From Sphaerobacteraceae bacterium (GTDB lineage Bacteria; Chloroflexota; Chloroflexia; Thermomicrobiales; Thermomicrobiaceae): DNA of 64,000 nucleotides. The DNA is taken from assembly GCA_007695115.1 (NCBI GenBank), contig REEK01000132.1:1-64000 (forward strand). The letters are read 5' to 3'. Each line of letters begins with the position of its first letter. Within the stretch, counting starts at the first letter, position 1. The notes beneath the pieces are model-generated. The model was not told the origin of the DNA and ran no database searches. It was given only the letters and a program-made list of their open reading frames with translations. Both the position numbers and the translations under genes were made by a program. Below, piece by piece: positions 17,240 to 26,018 of this stretch.

Positions 17240-18049
17240 CTACCCCGTGCCGAAGACCGGGGAAGCTGGTTCTATCTCCGTTATCGATGAGTTGTCTTCT
17301 GGTTGAACGAATCCGAACTTCTCTGAGATACGCCGCCCAGTCTCCCGCAATGCCACGGCGAGCTCGGCCGCACGATCTGGTGTTATTCGCATTACAGGTC
17401 CGGAAATACTGATCGCAGCGATCGGCACACCGGTGTTCCCCATAATCGGGACTCCCACGCAGCGAATACCTTCCTCGTTCTCGACATCATCGATTGCGTA
17501 TCCACGTGTGCGGATCATGTCCAGGTGATGTTCGAGTTCGCGACGACTGGTTATCGTATTGGGCGTCCGCTCGGTATATGAAATTCGCCCGAGCAGCAGT
17601 TGCTGCTCTTCCTGAGGCAAGAACGCCAGAATCGCTTTCCCGAGTGATGTGCTGTGAAGTGGATTCCGGGTTCCGACAACTGAATACATATGAGCGGCTC
17701 GCGCGCTTTCGACCTTGTCGACGTACAGCACCTCATGGTCTTCGATGACCGCCAGATGAACTGACTCACCGGTTGCCTGACAGAGCGCCTCCATATCCGG
17801 ACGGGCGATCAATGGCAACTGAGCGTGTTCGATGAGTCGTTTGCTGAGACTGAGCATCTTGGAACCCAATCGGTACCGTCCATCCTGTCCCGTTGCTACA
17901 TACCCCCGGGCAACCAGCGTGCTGATCAATCGGTACGTGGTGGGACGGGTGAGACCACATCGTTCGGCAACTTCAGGTGCCGACAGCGGTTGAGCTGAAT
18001 ATGCGAGCGTTTCAAGGACGTCCAGCGCCTTGAGTACCGTGCGAGACAC
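17240..18049 (-). CDS. IclR-family transcriptional regulator
   Basis: The 269-residue regulator has an N-terminal winged helix (residues about 1-65, with PLSAPEVAERCGLTRPTTYR as recognition region) and a GAF-like effector domain ending in GVPIMGNTGVPIAAISISGP. IclR proteins commonly control catabolism of sugar acids and aromatics. GTG 18049 is chosen since GGGAGG lies six to seven bases upstream and SRTVLKALDVLE is where family homology begins. It is oriented with the ABC operon and divergent from the galactonate-dehydratase-like gene, so it probably controls both. A candidate operator lies at 18207-18222. Confidence 0.93.
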   Translation of the reverse strand: MSRTVLKALDVLETLAYSAQPLSAPEVAERCGLTRPTTYRLISTLVARGYVATGQDGRYRLGSKMLSLSKRLIEHAQLPLIARPDMEALCQATGESVHLAVIEDHEVLYVDKVESARAAHMYSVVGTRNPLHSTSLGKAILAFLPQEEQQLLLGRISYTERTPNTITSRRELEHHLDMIRTRGYAIDDVENEEGIRCVGVPIMGNTGVPIAAISISGPVMRITPDRAAELAVALRETGRRISEKFGFVQPEDNSSITEIEPASPVFGTG

Positions 18050-18549
18050 TGCTGCCCTCCCCGCATCGCCACCATCGATCCAGACGTGATCCCGCCAGTT
18101 GGCGTAAAGACAACGTCTCATCGGAGCGTACGCATTCATTGATATAGCTTGAGTTCGTATGGTCACGGATTGCGGTAACGCAGCCTATTGCATACGCCCT
18201 CACGATTTGAACATGTTTTCAATTTTTGAGCTCGCTCGACGTGTATTGCCATTAATAGCATCACCCTGCAGTCATGTCAACCCTTGGAGCTAACAGATTC
18301 TCAACGAACGGGAATTCACATACCGGATTCGGCACTCTGAATACGCGTGAGTACGATGAAAATATATTCCCCAACAAGGCCATTGTTTACATTGCAGAAT
18401 GCCTATGAGTGACATGCAACCTGTTTTCCGATCGTTGCTCTCACAGCAGTATCCGGTTACGATGGATGAATCCGTTGACGCAACATCTGTTGCCAGTGCA
18501 AACGAATTCTGATTGGCCTTGCACTGTGCTGCTCAAGAGAGGTGCATCC
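18050..18549. other. Divergent regulatory gap, 500 bases
   Basis: This AT-richer gap separates the IclR gene from the divergent dehydratase. Apart from the TTGAA inverted repeat at 18207-18222 and an AT-rich stretch near 18356-18400 I see no gene or recognised RNA. It most likely carries both promoters and IclR binding sites. Confidence 0.55.
18207..18222. promoter_or_regulatory. Candidate IclR operator (TTGAA-N6-TTCAA)
   Basis: The inverted repeat TTGAACATGTTTTCAA lies in the divergent gap about 160 bases upstream of the IclR start. It is AT-rich compared with its surroundings and of a size expected for a winged-helix dimer. Assignment to this regulator is by position only. Confidence 0.35.
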
Positions 18550-19680
18550 GTGAAGGTAACTGACGTCCGAACAGCAATGGTCGGGGTTGACCGGCAGAAC
18601 TGGTTATTCGTGTTCATCGATACCGATGCCGGCATCACCGGTGTCGGAGAAGCGTCTCTGGAAGGGTTCGAGCGAACCGTAGAGACGGCAGTCCATGAGT
18701 TGTCTCGTTTCCTGGTAGATCAGGACCCCCTGCGAATCGTTCACCACTGGCAGTCGATGTACCGGCACAATTTCTGGCGGGGCGGGGTGACGCTCAATTC
18801 GGCGCTCTCGGGAATTGAGCAGGCACTGTGGGATATTCGTGGCAAATCGCTCGATGTGCCGGTGTACGCCCTGCTCGGCGGACCGACGCGAGACCGCGTT
18901 CGTGCCTACACGCACTGTCACGGAGCAACGCCGGAAGAGGCCGTGGCCGATGCGCTCGACATCGTCAGTCGGGGTTTCAACGCCTTCAAGATGGGCGTCA
19001 GTAATGTCCACGCCGAAGATGATCGCGAGGCTGCACGTCTCGCCGTGGCCCGGGTTGCCGCGGTGCGTGAGGCAGTAGGTCCGAAGATCGACATCATGCT
19101 CGATAACCACGGGCGAGCTATCCCGCCGGACGCCGTCGAGTTGATGGATGCGCTGCAACCGTACAGTTTGCTGTTCTATGAAGAGCCAACACCCCCCGAC
19201 AACATTCATGTCCTGGGGCGTTTGCGGCAAGCCGGGAGCTCGGTTCCTCTGGCCACTGGAGAACGACTTTTCACCAAGTTCGGGTTCCGGGAACTGCTGG
19301 AACAGCAGTTCGTCGATTTCATTCAGCCGGATATCTGCCACGCCGGTGGAATCCTGGAGATGCACTCGATCGCCGCAATGGCCGAGGCCCACTACGTGAA
19401 GCTGGCTCCGCACAATCCGAACGGACCAGTGGCAACGATGGCCTCGATTCACCTGGCCGCGTCGATCCCGAACTTCCTGATTCTGGAGCAAGCGAAACAG
19501 ACCCCGGCGTGGGAGGATGTTTCCGGCAAGACAACGACGGTGGTCGATGGATACTTCCAGTTGCCCACTGCTCCAGGGCTCGGTGTCACGATCGACGAGG
19601 CCGCGATCGAACGTCATCCATACCGACAGCGCGGATACAACCAGCGATTCGGTGCCGACGGATCAGTGCTCGACATCTGA
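18550..19680 (+). CDS. Galactonate-dehydratase-like enolase-superfamily enzyme
   Basis: The 376-residue protein carries metal ligands Asp185 (LDNHGR), Glu211 (YEEPTPP) and Glu237/238 region (TGERLF), plus His187 and His288 (APHNP). These lie within three residues of the positions I recall for E. coli D-galactonate dehydratase. The sequences FWRGGVTLNSALSGIEQALWDI and HAGGILEMHSIAAMAEAH also fit that subgroup. It would convert an aldonate to its 2-keto-3-deoxy form. GTG 18550 is chosen because GAGAGG lies upstream and family members begin VKVTDV. It is divergent from the IclR gene and convergent with the second binding-protein gene. Confidence 0.87.
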   Translation: MKVTDVRTAMVGVDRQNWLFVFIDTDAGITGVGEASLEGFERTVETAVHELSRFLVDQDPLRIVHHWQSMYRHNFWRGGVTLNSALSGIEQALWDIRGKSLDVPVYALLGGPTRDRVRAYTHCHGATPEEAVADALDIVSRGFNAFKMGVSNVHAEDDREAARLAVARVAAVREAVGPKIDIMLDNHGRAIPPDAVELMDALQPYSLLFYEEPTPPDNIHVLGRLRQAGSSVPLATGERLFTKFGFRELLEQQFVDFIQPDICHAGGILEMHSIAAMAEAHYVKLAPHNPNGPVATMASIHLAASIPNFLILEQAKQTPAWEDVSGKTTTVVDGYFQLPTAPGLGVTIDEAAIERHPYRQRGYNQRFGADGSVLDI

Positions 19681-19721
19681 TCCAGACCACCGACACCCAA
19701 CTGCCAGACGACGACAGAACC

Positions 19722-19748
19722 AGGGCCGGTCAAATAATGACCGGCCCT
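19722..19748. terminator. Convergent terminator hairpin
   Basis: AGGGCCGGTCA and its complement form a perfect 11-base stem with an AATAA loop, between the dehydratase gene (+) and the second binding-protein gene (-). Confidence 0.85.
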
Positions 19749-19775
19749 GAGCCATTGAGTGATCAACAGCGGAAG

Positions 19776-21430
19776 TTAGTAGCCCGTTCGCCCTTCGACG
19801 ATGGCTTCGATTTCGTCCGCAGCGTTTTCTGCGGCCTCTTCGACCGATGTCGATTCCGTCAGAACGTCATGCAACATCTCCGGAATAGTGATGTTCATGA
19901 TCTCCGTCGCTTCTGGAATCGTCGGGAACGGAATCGAGTATGCAAGCATTGAACTGGTCACGTCGAGGAACCGGATCTCGTCCAGTCGCTCCTGCATCCA
20001 GTTCGAGCGGAATGCATTCAGATTACCAGGGTTCGTGGTCGCCCAGGCCGGCTTGATCGACCACTCTGGCGAGGACGCGAACGAGATAAACGCTTTGGCT
20101 GCGTCCATGTCGAGGTCGTTATCGGTGAACTCGTCTTTGAAGATGTGTGAGTTCCAGCCCCCGAGAACGACCGCACGTCGGACTGGTCCCTCAGGAATCA
20201 GACCGTACATCGTGTTGTCGAGAACCTCCATCGCCATCTCGCGTTCCGAGCCTTCGGCCGCTTCGGCGCGATCGACCATGGCGGCGTACTCCGACGGATG
20301 GCCGATGTACATCCCCAGATTGCCGGCGAAGAACAGGTCGGTATTCGCCGAGTTGTCATTGGTCAACGCACCGGTTGGAACGGACTGATCACGAACATAC
20401 ATATCGTGGTAGGTCTGCAACGCTTGCTTGGCGCCTTCGGTCCGGAGCATCGATTCCACATACTGCGGGTCATCCTCAGCTTCGTCCAGTGCGCTACCGC
20501 CGTACGCCCAGAGCGTCGGCATGAATCGGTATGGGGTGTTGCCGTGATTTACCCGGGCCACCAGACCATAGCCGTGTGCTCCGGTCTCTTCACTGATAAT
20601 CCGGGAGTACTCGACGACATCTTCCCACGTTGCCGGCGGGTGATCGGGATCCAGCCCGGCTCGCTCGAACAGATCACGGTTCCAGAGCAACCCCATCGAC
20701 TCGTTGGTTCTCGGGATTCCGTAGAGACGGCCTTCCCACCGGCAAGACTGCAGAGCACCCGGCCAGAAGTCTTCTTCCTTGAATCCGAACTCTTCCAGAT
20801 CGATCTCCACCAGCATGTCTCGCGCGGCAAACTCGACACCCCAGAGCAACATCAGGTTTGCAACATTTGGTGCCGCGTTACCGAAGGCAGCGGTGCGGAT
20901 CTGGTCGACCATGTCGCCGTAGGTGAGGCTCTCGACGCCACTTCCCTCTGATAGCGGAATTCCCGGATACGTTTCGTTCCACGCTTCCCAGAAGGCAGCG
21001 TCCATGTCCCAGCTGATCTGTGGTGATGCTTCAGTCGGGCCATTGTAGGTGTAGGTCAGCGATCCTTCGTAATCCAGGGGAACGATTCCGGACACGAACT
21101 CTTCAGTGTCGAACTCTGTAGTGCCAGCAATCTCATTGATGTATTCTGGACTCCATGCGATACGTCGACTGACATGTCATCACCGTCATCGTCGACGTCA
21201 GCGCCGTCATCAGCGTCTACTTCATCGTCATCGCTGACATCCTCTTCGACATCTTCGTCATCATCTTCCTCAGTCGCGGCGCCGACGTCTGGTTCATCGT
21301 CGTCGGCATCGCAGGCCGCCAAGAGCGACGCAGCGGCCATTCCAGCGGTGGTCAGGCCAGCGGCACGCAACACCGAGCGGCGGCTCATGCGCGTGCCGAG
21401 AGGAAGATGGAGGCGCTTTTCTTCAGTCAT
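19776..21430 (-). pseudogene. Second solute-binding lipoprotein, broken by a one-base frameshift
   Basis: This is a close paralogue of the binding protein at 15454-17118. The N-terminal part (ATG 21430) has the Tat motif MSRRSVLRAAG, lipobox LLAAC (Cys40) and an acidic linker, but after VDVS it runs out of frame and stops at about 21056. The remaining 439 residues continue in another frame from about 21160. At 21151-21160 the DNA reads CTCCATGCGA where the paralogue has CTCCACTGTGA; restoring one base before position 21156 gives VS(H/Q)WSPEYINEIAG, matching the paralogue. The rest is intact, so the break is recent or a sequencing error. No permease genes accompany it. Confidence 0.85.
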
Positions 21431-22106
21431 GTGGTCACTTCTTTCCGGTCTCTCCTCCGCACCGGAAGATCGCGACATCACGATCCCCAACCGGGCACTC
21501 CGGCGCAGTAAATCAACAGCCTCGCGTGTCGTGTCCGAATCGGTGTACCTCCTTTCCGGAGAGGGGCCGCATTCACCACGTGATTAGCGATCAGACAAGT
21601 ACAGAATCATCGTTCACTCTGCTGCAATATGATGATCACCTTTTCTCCAGATTCAACAGGAGGGTGCGACCATCAATCCTGTAGCGCACCGCTCCTGAAC
21701 GAGCGATCCGTTAGAGCGGAGCGACACTCGCTGCACACGTGCAACGGCTGTCAAAGCGTGGTGCTGACTGGATTTTTGGTACGTATCAGTTTGTTTAACA
21801 CCTCAAGCAAAATATGTCAACCTCAGGGGCCGAAAAGCGCCATAATTTGCGGAGCTACTCAGGAAAGTCGCGAAAATTCCCACCGATGCAGTACAGTTAC
21901 CGGCAATCGTCCGTACGGCGGAACCGATGGGTCTGGCGCGATGTACCATTACTGCTATTACGTTCGCGCCCACGCTGGACCCGGGTTCTGCAACACAGGA
22001 ACTCGTTGTGCAGTAATACGTATCAATGAGTTGAGTGGTGGCTATTGTGACAACTGACCCCGGTGCGGTGATCAGCACCGCGGTAAGCGAATCGGGTGGA
22101 GTAAAC
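21431..22106. other. Divergent gap, about 675 bases, no recognised feature
   Basis: This gap lies between the broken binding-protein gene (-) and the IDI-2-like gene (+). Short open frames lack ribosome binding sites. I looked for a riboswitch in the AT-richer stretch 21780-21960 and did not recognise one. Confidence 0.5.
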
Positions 22107-23156
22107 GTGCCAAGACAACGTCCTGTCCGGGGATTGCCGATCTGGGAGCAAATTACGCTGCTGCCGAATCCGCTACCTGAAATCGATGAAAGTCATGTCG
22201 ATCTCAGATGCCGCGTTCTCGCACACAATCTTTCGATGCCGGTCATTATCGAGCCGGATGGTTCACGCAGCTCGGCTCGACCGATCGCGCTGGAGAGACT
22301 TGCCGCAGCCGCTGCACGCCACGGCGCGGTATTCAGCCTCGGAGACCTCCAGCCAGCGTTCGACAAGCCGTCCGTGTATAGCGAACTCAAGACAATCCGG
22401 GACGCCCACCCGGAGCTGGTGATGGTCGCCGAGCTGCCGGCCAGTCGTCTGATTCCACAACCTGATACACCATTGCTGGAGCTCCAGCAGGTGCAACGGG
22501 CGGTGGTCGACCTCGGACTGCACGGGCTGCTCATCAACCTGAACGGCATTCAGCAGTCGTTCAAGAGTCGCTATGGCGCGACATCAGCCGGAACACTCCA
22601 GATGCTGGAAGAGCTCTGTCAGCTCATGGAAATCCCGGTGATTGCCCGTACCCTGACGGGGATGCCCAGGATGCTCTGCCGGATGATGATCGAGCGCGGA
22701 GTATCGGCCGTGATGGTCGGTGGAGCCGAAGTCGTGGATGACTGGTTGAGAGAGAATCGCCCCACTCAGGGAGAGCTCGCTGAACGCTATCGCCAGAAGC
22801 ATGAAGCGTTTGCCGGTTGGGGATTGCCGACGGTGGCCGCAATCCGGATGCTCCGTGGAGTTGGTATCCCGATCATCAGCGATGGCCGGATCGATACTGG
22901 GCTTGATGCCGCAAAAGCAGTGATCCTGGGAGCCGATCTGGTTGGGTTCAAACTGGCGGGAAGCCGTTCCGGTGAAGACAGCGACGAAGCGATCGAGCAC
23001 GATATCGCCAGTTTCACCGCTGATTTCCGGACGGCGATGTTCCTCAGTGGGGCAGCAAATCTGGTGACACTGCCGCAAATCCCGTTCGTTGCCGTCGGGG
23101 AAACCCGAGAATGGCTGGAAGCCGCTGAATCACTCTGGAAACAGGATCAACACTGA
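22107..23156 (+). CDS. FMN-dependent TIM-barrel protein, divergent type 2 IPP isomerase homologue
   Basis: The 349-residue protein has the flavin phosphate-binding end of the IDI-2/alpha-hydroxyacid-oxidase fold: GIPIISDGRIDTGLDAAKAVILGADLVGF. Its middle section follows IDI-2 in order, with INLNGIQQSFKSRYG where IDI-2 has HLNPLQE, AVMVGGAEVVDDW, and FAGWGLPTVAAIR. The catalytic Gln is kept, but the neighbouring Glu that binds magnesium in IDI-2 is Gln here, and the usual N-terminal RK-x-EH region is absent. I therefore do not call it an isomerase outright. GTG 22107 has GGTGGAG five bases upstream; the frame is open from GTG 22035, which is the alternative start. It converges with the anti-sigma gene. 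Confidence 0.7.
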   Translation: MPRQRPVRGLPIWEQITLLPNPLPEIDESHVDLRCRVLAHNLSMPVIIEPDGSRSSARPIALERLAAAAARHGAVFSLGDLQPAFDKPSVYSELKTIRDAHPELVMVAELPASRLIPQPDTPLLELQQVQRAVVDLGLHGLLINLNGIQQSFKSRYGATSAGTLQMLEELCQLMEIPVIARTLTGMPRMLCRMMIERGVSAVMVGGAEVVDDWLRENRPTQGELAERYRQKHEAFAGWGLPTVAAIRMLRGVGIPIISDGRIDTGLDAAKAVILGADLVGFKLAGSRSGEDSDEAIEHDIASFTADFRTAMFLSGAANLVTLPQIPFVAVGETREWLEAAESLWKQDQH

Positions 23157-23169
23157 GCCTTAGCCAGAC

Positions 23170-23442
23170 CTAGCGAGGCTCTTCAGGGTCTCGCTTGTGG
23201 CAAAGACGGTCGACTAGCGCTTCCTCGAACGAAGCACTCGGTTCAGCGGGTGTCACCGATCGATAGGCAACCACCGCACGAGTCAGCTGATCTTCAGCCT
23301 CGTGGCAGACCGGGCATATCTCGAGGTGCTGCTCCACTTGCTCGACCAGTTCCGGATCCGGGTTGTCACCATCACATTGCTGAATCAGAGCTTCCAGCTC
23401 TGAGCATCTCGTCTTCTGAGTAACAGATTTCTCACCTGTCAT
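23170..23442 (-). CDS. Zinc-binding anti-sigma factor (ZAS/RsrA-like)
   Basis: This 90-residue cytosolic protein has the zinc anti-sigma motif QHLEICPVCH (H-x3-C-x2-C, about residues 39-46), with upstream cysteines in RCSELEALIQQC. The layout is that of RsrA/ZAS proteins that hold an ECF sigma factor and in some cases release it on thiol oxidation. There is no membrane segment, unlike sensors of envelope stress. Its ATG overlaps the sigma-factor stop by four bases (ATGA), the standard coupled arrangement. The partner is therefore the sigma factor at 23439-24071. Redox sensing is plausible but not shown. Confidence 0.88.
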   Translation of the reverse strand: MTGEKSVTQKTRCSELEALIQQCDGDNPDPELVEQVEQHLEICPVCHEAEDQLTRAVVAYRSVTPAEPSASFEEALVDRLCHKRDPEEPR

Positions 23443-24071
23443 TGGGAACCCGTACCTTTCGGTGGCGCAGCATCGACGTAACCAGCGAGGTCCTTGCGTA
23501 AGGCCAGTCGCGCCCGGTGCAATCGCACCTTCAGCGCGCTCTCGGAGATCCCCAGCGTTGCAGCAGCGTCATGTGTTGACATGCCTTCGATATCCCGCAA
23601 TACGAAGGCGATTCGCAGAGATTCCGGTAGTCGCTCAATCGCGGCAGACATCCGGTCGAAGAGTTCAGCACCGAGAACCTGCTGGCCCGGATCCCGGGCG
23701 CCGCTCGAGACCGATTGCCAATTGCTCTCCGGCCCATCGGCGATCACGCCTTCGATGTCGTCGGTTGTGACGGACTTCCGGGCACGCAATCGCATCAATG
23801 CGGTGTTGATGACGATCCGGTGAAGCCAGGTCCCGAGTCCACTCTCGCCCCGAAACGAATCAATCCGATCACAGGCACGAATGAACGCCTCCTGCAAAAC
23901 ATCTTCGGCCTCGTCGGCATCTCCCATCAACTGACCTGCCAGGCGCAGAAGACGCGGAGCGTAATATTTCAGCAGGCAGGTGCACGCCATGCGTTCACGT
24001 TGCCGCAGCCCGTGCAGCAACTCACTCTCATCGTCATACACCTGCAGATCGATATCCCAGGGTTTCTCCAT
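23439..24071 (-). CDS. ECF sigma-70 factor
   Basis: The 210-residue protein has region 2 (KYYAPRLLRLAGQLMGD to EAEDVLQEAFIRA, then GLGTWLHRIVINTA) and region 4 (LPESLRIAFVLRDIEGMSTH with helix-turn-helix AATLGISESALKVRLHRAR). No region 1 or 3 is present, so it is an ECF-type sigma factor. The start ATG 24071 overlaps the stop of the SulP gene by one base (TAATG), and its own stop overlaps the anti-sigma start. The three genes are thus translationally coupled, an uncommon partnership between a sulfate-type carrier and an ECF system. Target promoters are unknown. Confidence 0.92.
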   Translation of the reverse strand: MEKPWDIDLQVYDDESELLHGLRQRERMACTCLLKYYAPRLLRLAGQLMGDADEAEDVLQEAFIRACDRIDSFRGESGLGTWLHRIVINTALMRLRARKSVTTDDIEGVIADGPESNWQSVSSGARDPGQQVLGAELFDRMSAAIERLPESLRIAFVLRDIEGMSTHDAAATLGISESALKVRLHRARLALRKDLAGYVDAAPPKGTGSQ

Positions 24072-25870
24072 TACGCCTCGTTATCTCTCTTCAACGTCAT
24101 CTTCGCCCCGAACGGTTCATTGGCTGGAAGTTTCTGATTGATCGCCGCCACGGCTGCATTTACCGTCAGATGAGTCCGATCTGGCCCGATCATCTGCATC
24201 AACAGCGTCCGGCGCAATCGTTCCAGTACCGTTGCCTTGAATCCTGCCAGATGCAGTGTCACCCCTGCTGACGAAAGCTGCAAATTGAGTTCCTCGAGCG
24301 TCTCAAGTGCCGAGGCATCGATATCGTTGATGGCAGTGCCAACCAGTACCAGGTGGTCCATCTCCGGCTGGCTATGCAGGCGCGACGTCACCACATCCTG
24401 CAGGCGCTGGGTGTTCGCGAAATAGAGGCTCTCGTCGACACGTAGCAGAAGCACGCGAGGATCAACAGTGGTGGAGTGGCGATGAGTTTCCCGATAAACA
24501 TCGCTGCCGCGTATGAGTCCCAGTTCCACGATGGCCGGGTGGCTGGTTCGCCAGAGGTAGAGCCCGATACTCGAGAGGATCCCCGCGATGATCCCCAGTT
24601 CCACGCCAATCGTCAGGACGGCAACGAAGGTGATGATCAGCGTCAGCGCGTCGGCCGGTCGGTACGACCACACTCGCCGGAAGGTCGTCGTCTCGATAAG
24701 CCCGGCCACGGCAACAATCACAATTGCTGAAAGCGTTGCCCGCGGGAGATAGAAGAACAGCGGCGTCAAAACGAGTAGCGATGTCAAGACGATTCCGGCC
24801 GTGATGATCGACGCCATACCGGTTTTCGCACCGGTCGAATAGTTCAGAACCGAACGACTGAAACTCCCGGTAACCGGAAATCCACCGCCGAACGTTGCCC
24901 CGATGTTCGCCGTTCCAAGTGCCACAAGCTCCTGGTCCGGATCAATACGTTCTCGCTCCCGGCTCGCCAGTGACTTGGCAATCGATATGCTCTCCATGAA
25001 CCCGACGAGGCTGATGAGAATGGCGGCGGGAATCAGCGCCTGAACCTGGGAAAGCTCAATCAATGGCAACGATGGCAATGGCAGACCGGATGGCACTGCG
25101 CCCACTACGGTAACGCTGGAGCGCTCATCGAGCGAGAATCCCCAGACCACCACCGATGCAGCTGCCACCGTCAGAAGTGGGCCGCTACGGGCAAGGAAAT
25201 TTGCCGGCCCGGCCGGAAAGCCGAGCGCTTCGAGATGTCCTCGTGCCAGTTTCTGAAAATACAGAAGCGCCAGAAGGCTGGAGACGCCGATCACCGTGGT
25301 GGTGAGGTTGATCGTTTCGAACGCGCCGCCGATCTCGATCATTTGTCCCAGAAAGGTATCGGATCGTCCAGCTGCCAGGCCGAACAAGTGAGCCAGCTGA
25401 GACGCGCCGATGATCAACGCGGCGGCGTTGATGAAGCCGGACAGAACCGGGTGGCTCAGAAAATTGACCACAAAGCCAGCCCGTAGCAACCCGAGAACGA
25501 TCTGGATAACGCCGACCATCAGCGCAAGGATCAGGGCCAGCGTGATGTACTCCTGAGTGCCCTCTGCGGCGAGCGCACCGACGCTGCTGGCCGTAAGCAA
25601 TGCAACGATGGCTACCGGCCCGATCGCCAGCGCCCGACTCGTTCCCATCAGGCCGTAGATCACCAGCGGGATAATGCTGGCGTACAGACCGGCCTGTGGC
25701 GGCAGGCCCGCCAGCATGGCATAGGCCATTCCCTGGGGAACCAGCAACACCGCCACGATGATCCCGGCGATGAGATCTCCAGAGAACTGTTCCCGGGTAT
25801 AGCGAGGTATCCAGCCAACTGCGGGGAACCATCGCTCGAGGGTAGCGCGGGAGAAGCGAAATCGTTCCAC
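24071..25870 (-). CDS. SulP-family anion transporter with STAS domain
   Basis: The 599-residue protein starts with the SulP signature DLIAGIIVAVLLVPQGMAYAMLAGLPPQAGLYAS, has about 10-14 transmembrane segments, the conserved VGFMESISIAKSLASR and GGGFPVTGSFSRS motifs, and a C-terminal cytosolic STAS domain (about 470-590) with INDIDASALETLEEL. SulP proteins carry sulfate, bicarbonate or other anions. It begins at GTG 25870 with no strong binding site, and heads the operon with the ECF sigma and anti-sigma genes. A very similar paralogue precedes it on the same strand (26019-27785). The neighbourhood of sulfur enzymes favours sulfate. Confidence 0.93.
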   Translation of the reverse strand: MERFRFSRATLERWFPAVGWIPRYTREQFSGDLIAGIIVAVLLVPQGMAYAMLAGLPPQAGLYASIIPLVIYGLMGTSRALAIGPVAIVALLTASSVGALAAEGTQEYITLALILALMVGVIQIVLGLLRAGFVVNFLSHPVLSGFINAAALIIGASQLAHLFGLAAGRSDTFLGQMIEIGGAFETINLTTTVIGVSSLLALLYFQKLARGHLEALGFPAGPANFLARSGPLLTVAAASVVVWGFSLDERSSVTVVGAVPSGLPLPSLPLIELSQVQALIPAAILISLVGFMESISIAKSLASRERERIDPDQELVALGTANIGATFGGGFPVTGSFSRSVLNYSTGAKTGMASIITAGIVLTSLLVLTPLFFYLPRATLSAIVIVAVAGLIETTTFRRVWSYRPADALTLIITFVAVLTIGVELGIIAGILSSIGLYLWRTSHPAIVELGLIRGSDVYRETHRHSTTVDPRVLLLRVDESLYFANTQRLQDVVTSRLHSQPEMDHLVLVGTAINDIDASALETLEELNLQLSSAGVTLHLAGFKATVLERLRRTLLMQMIGPDRTHLTVNAAVAAINQKLPANEPFGAKMTLKRDNEA

Positions 25871-26018
25871 GAGTCAGGATCGCCACTGTGGCTGAGACCG
25901 GCCCACCGGTGTTTTCGACTGCTGCGTCATGGTTCCCTGCCCCGTCCATGAACGGAATTGCCGCTCCTATCTTAGCCGCGGGGCAAGATCCTCACAATCG
26001 CTGCGGCCGGACTGTCGA

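Noticed and set aside
21056-21430. Programmed frameshift in the second binding-protein gene
   Set aside because: No slippery heptamer or downstream stem was seen at 21150-21165, and the paralogue is in one frame. A plain one-base deletion or sequencing error explains it.
21780-21960. Possible riboswitch (cyclic di-GMP-like) in the AT-richer leader before the IDI-2-like gene
   Set aside because: A few short strings resemble parts of the GEMM consensus, but the paired elements and spacing do not fit, and the downstream gene gives no support.
23154-23225. Terminator between the IDI-2-like gene and the anti-sigma gene
   Set aside because: GAGCC and GGCTC can pair, but the stem is only five bases with a long loop and no U-tract.
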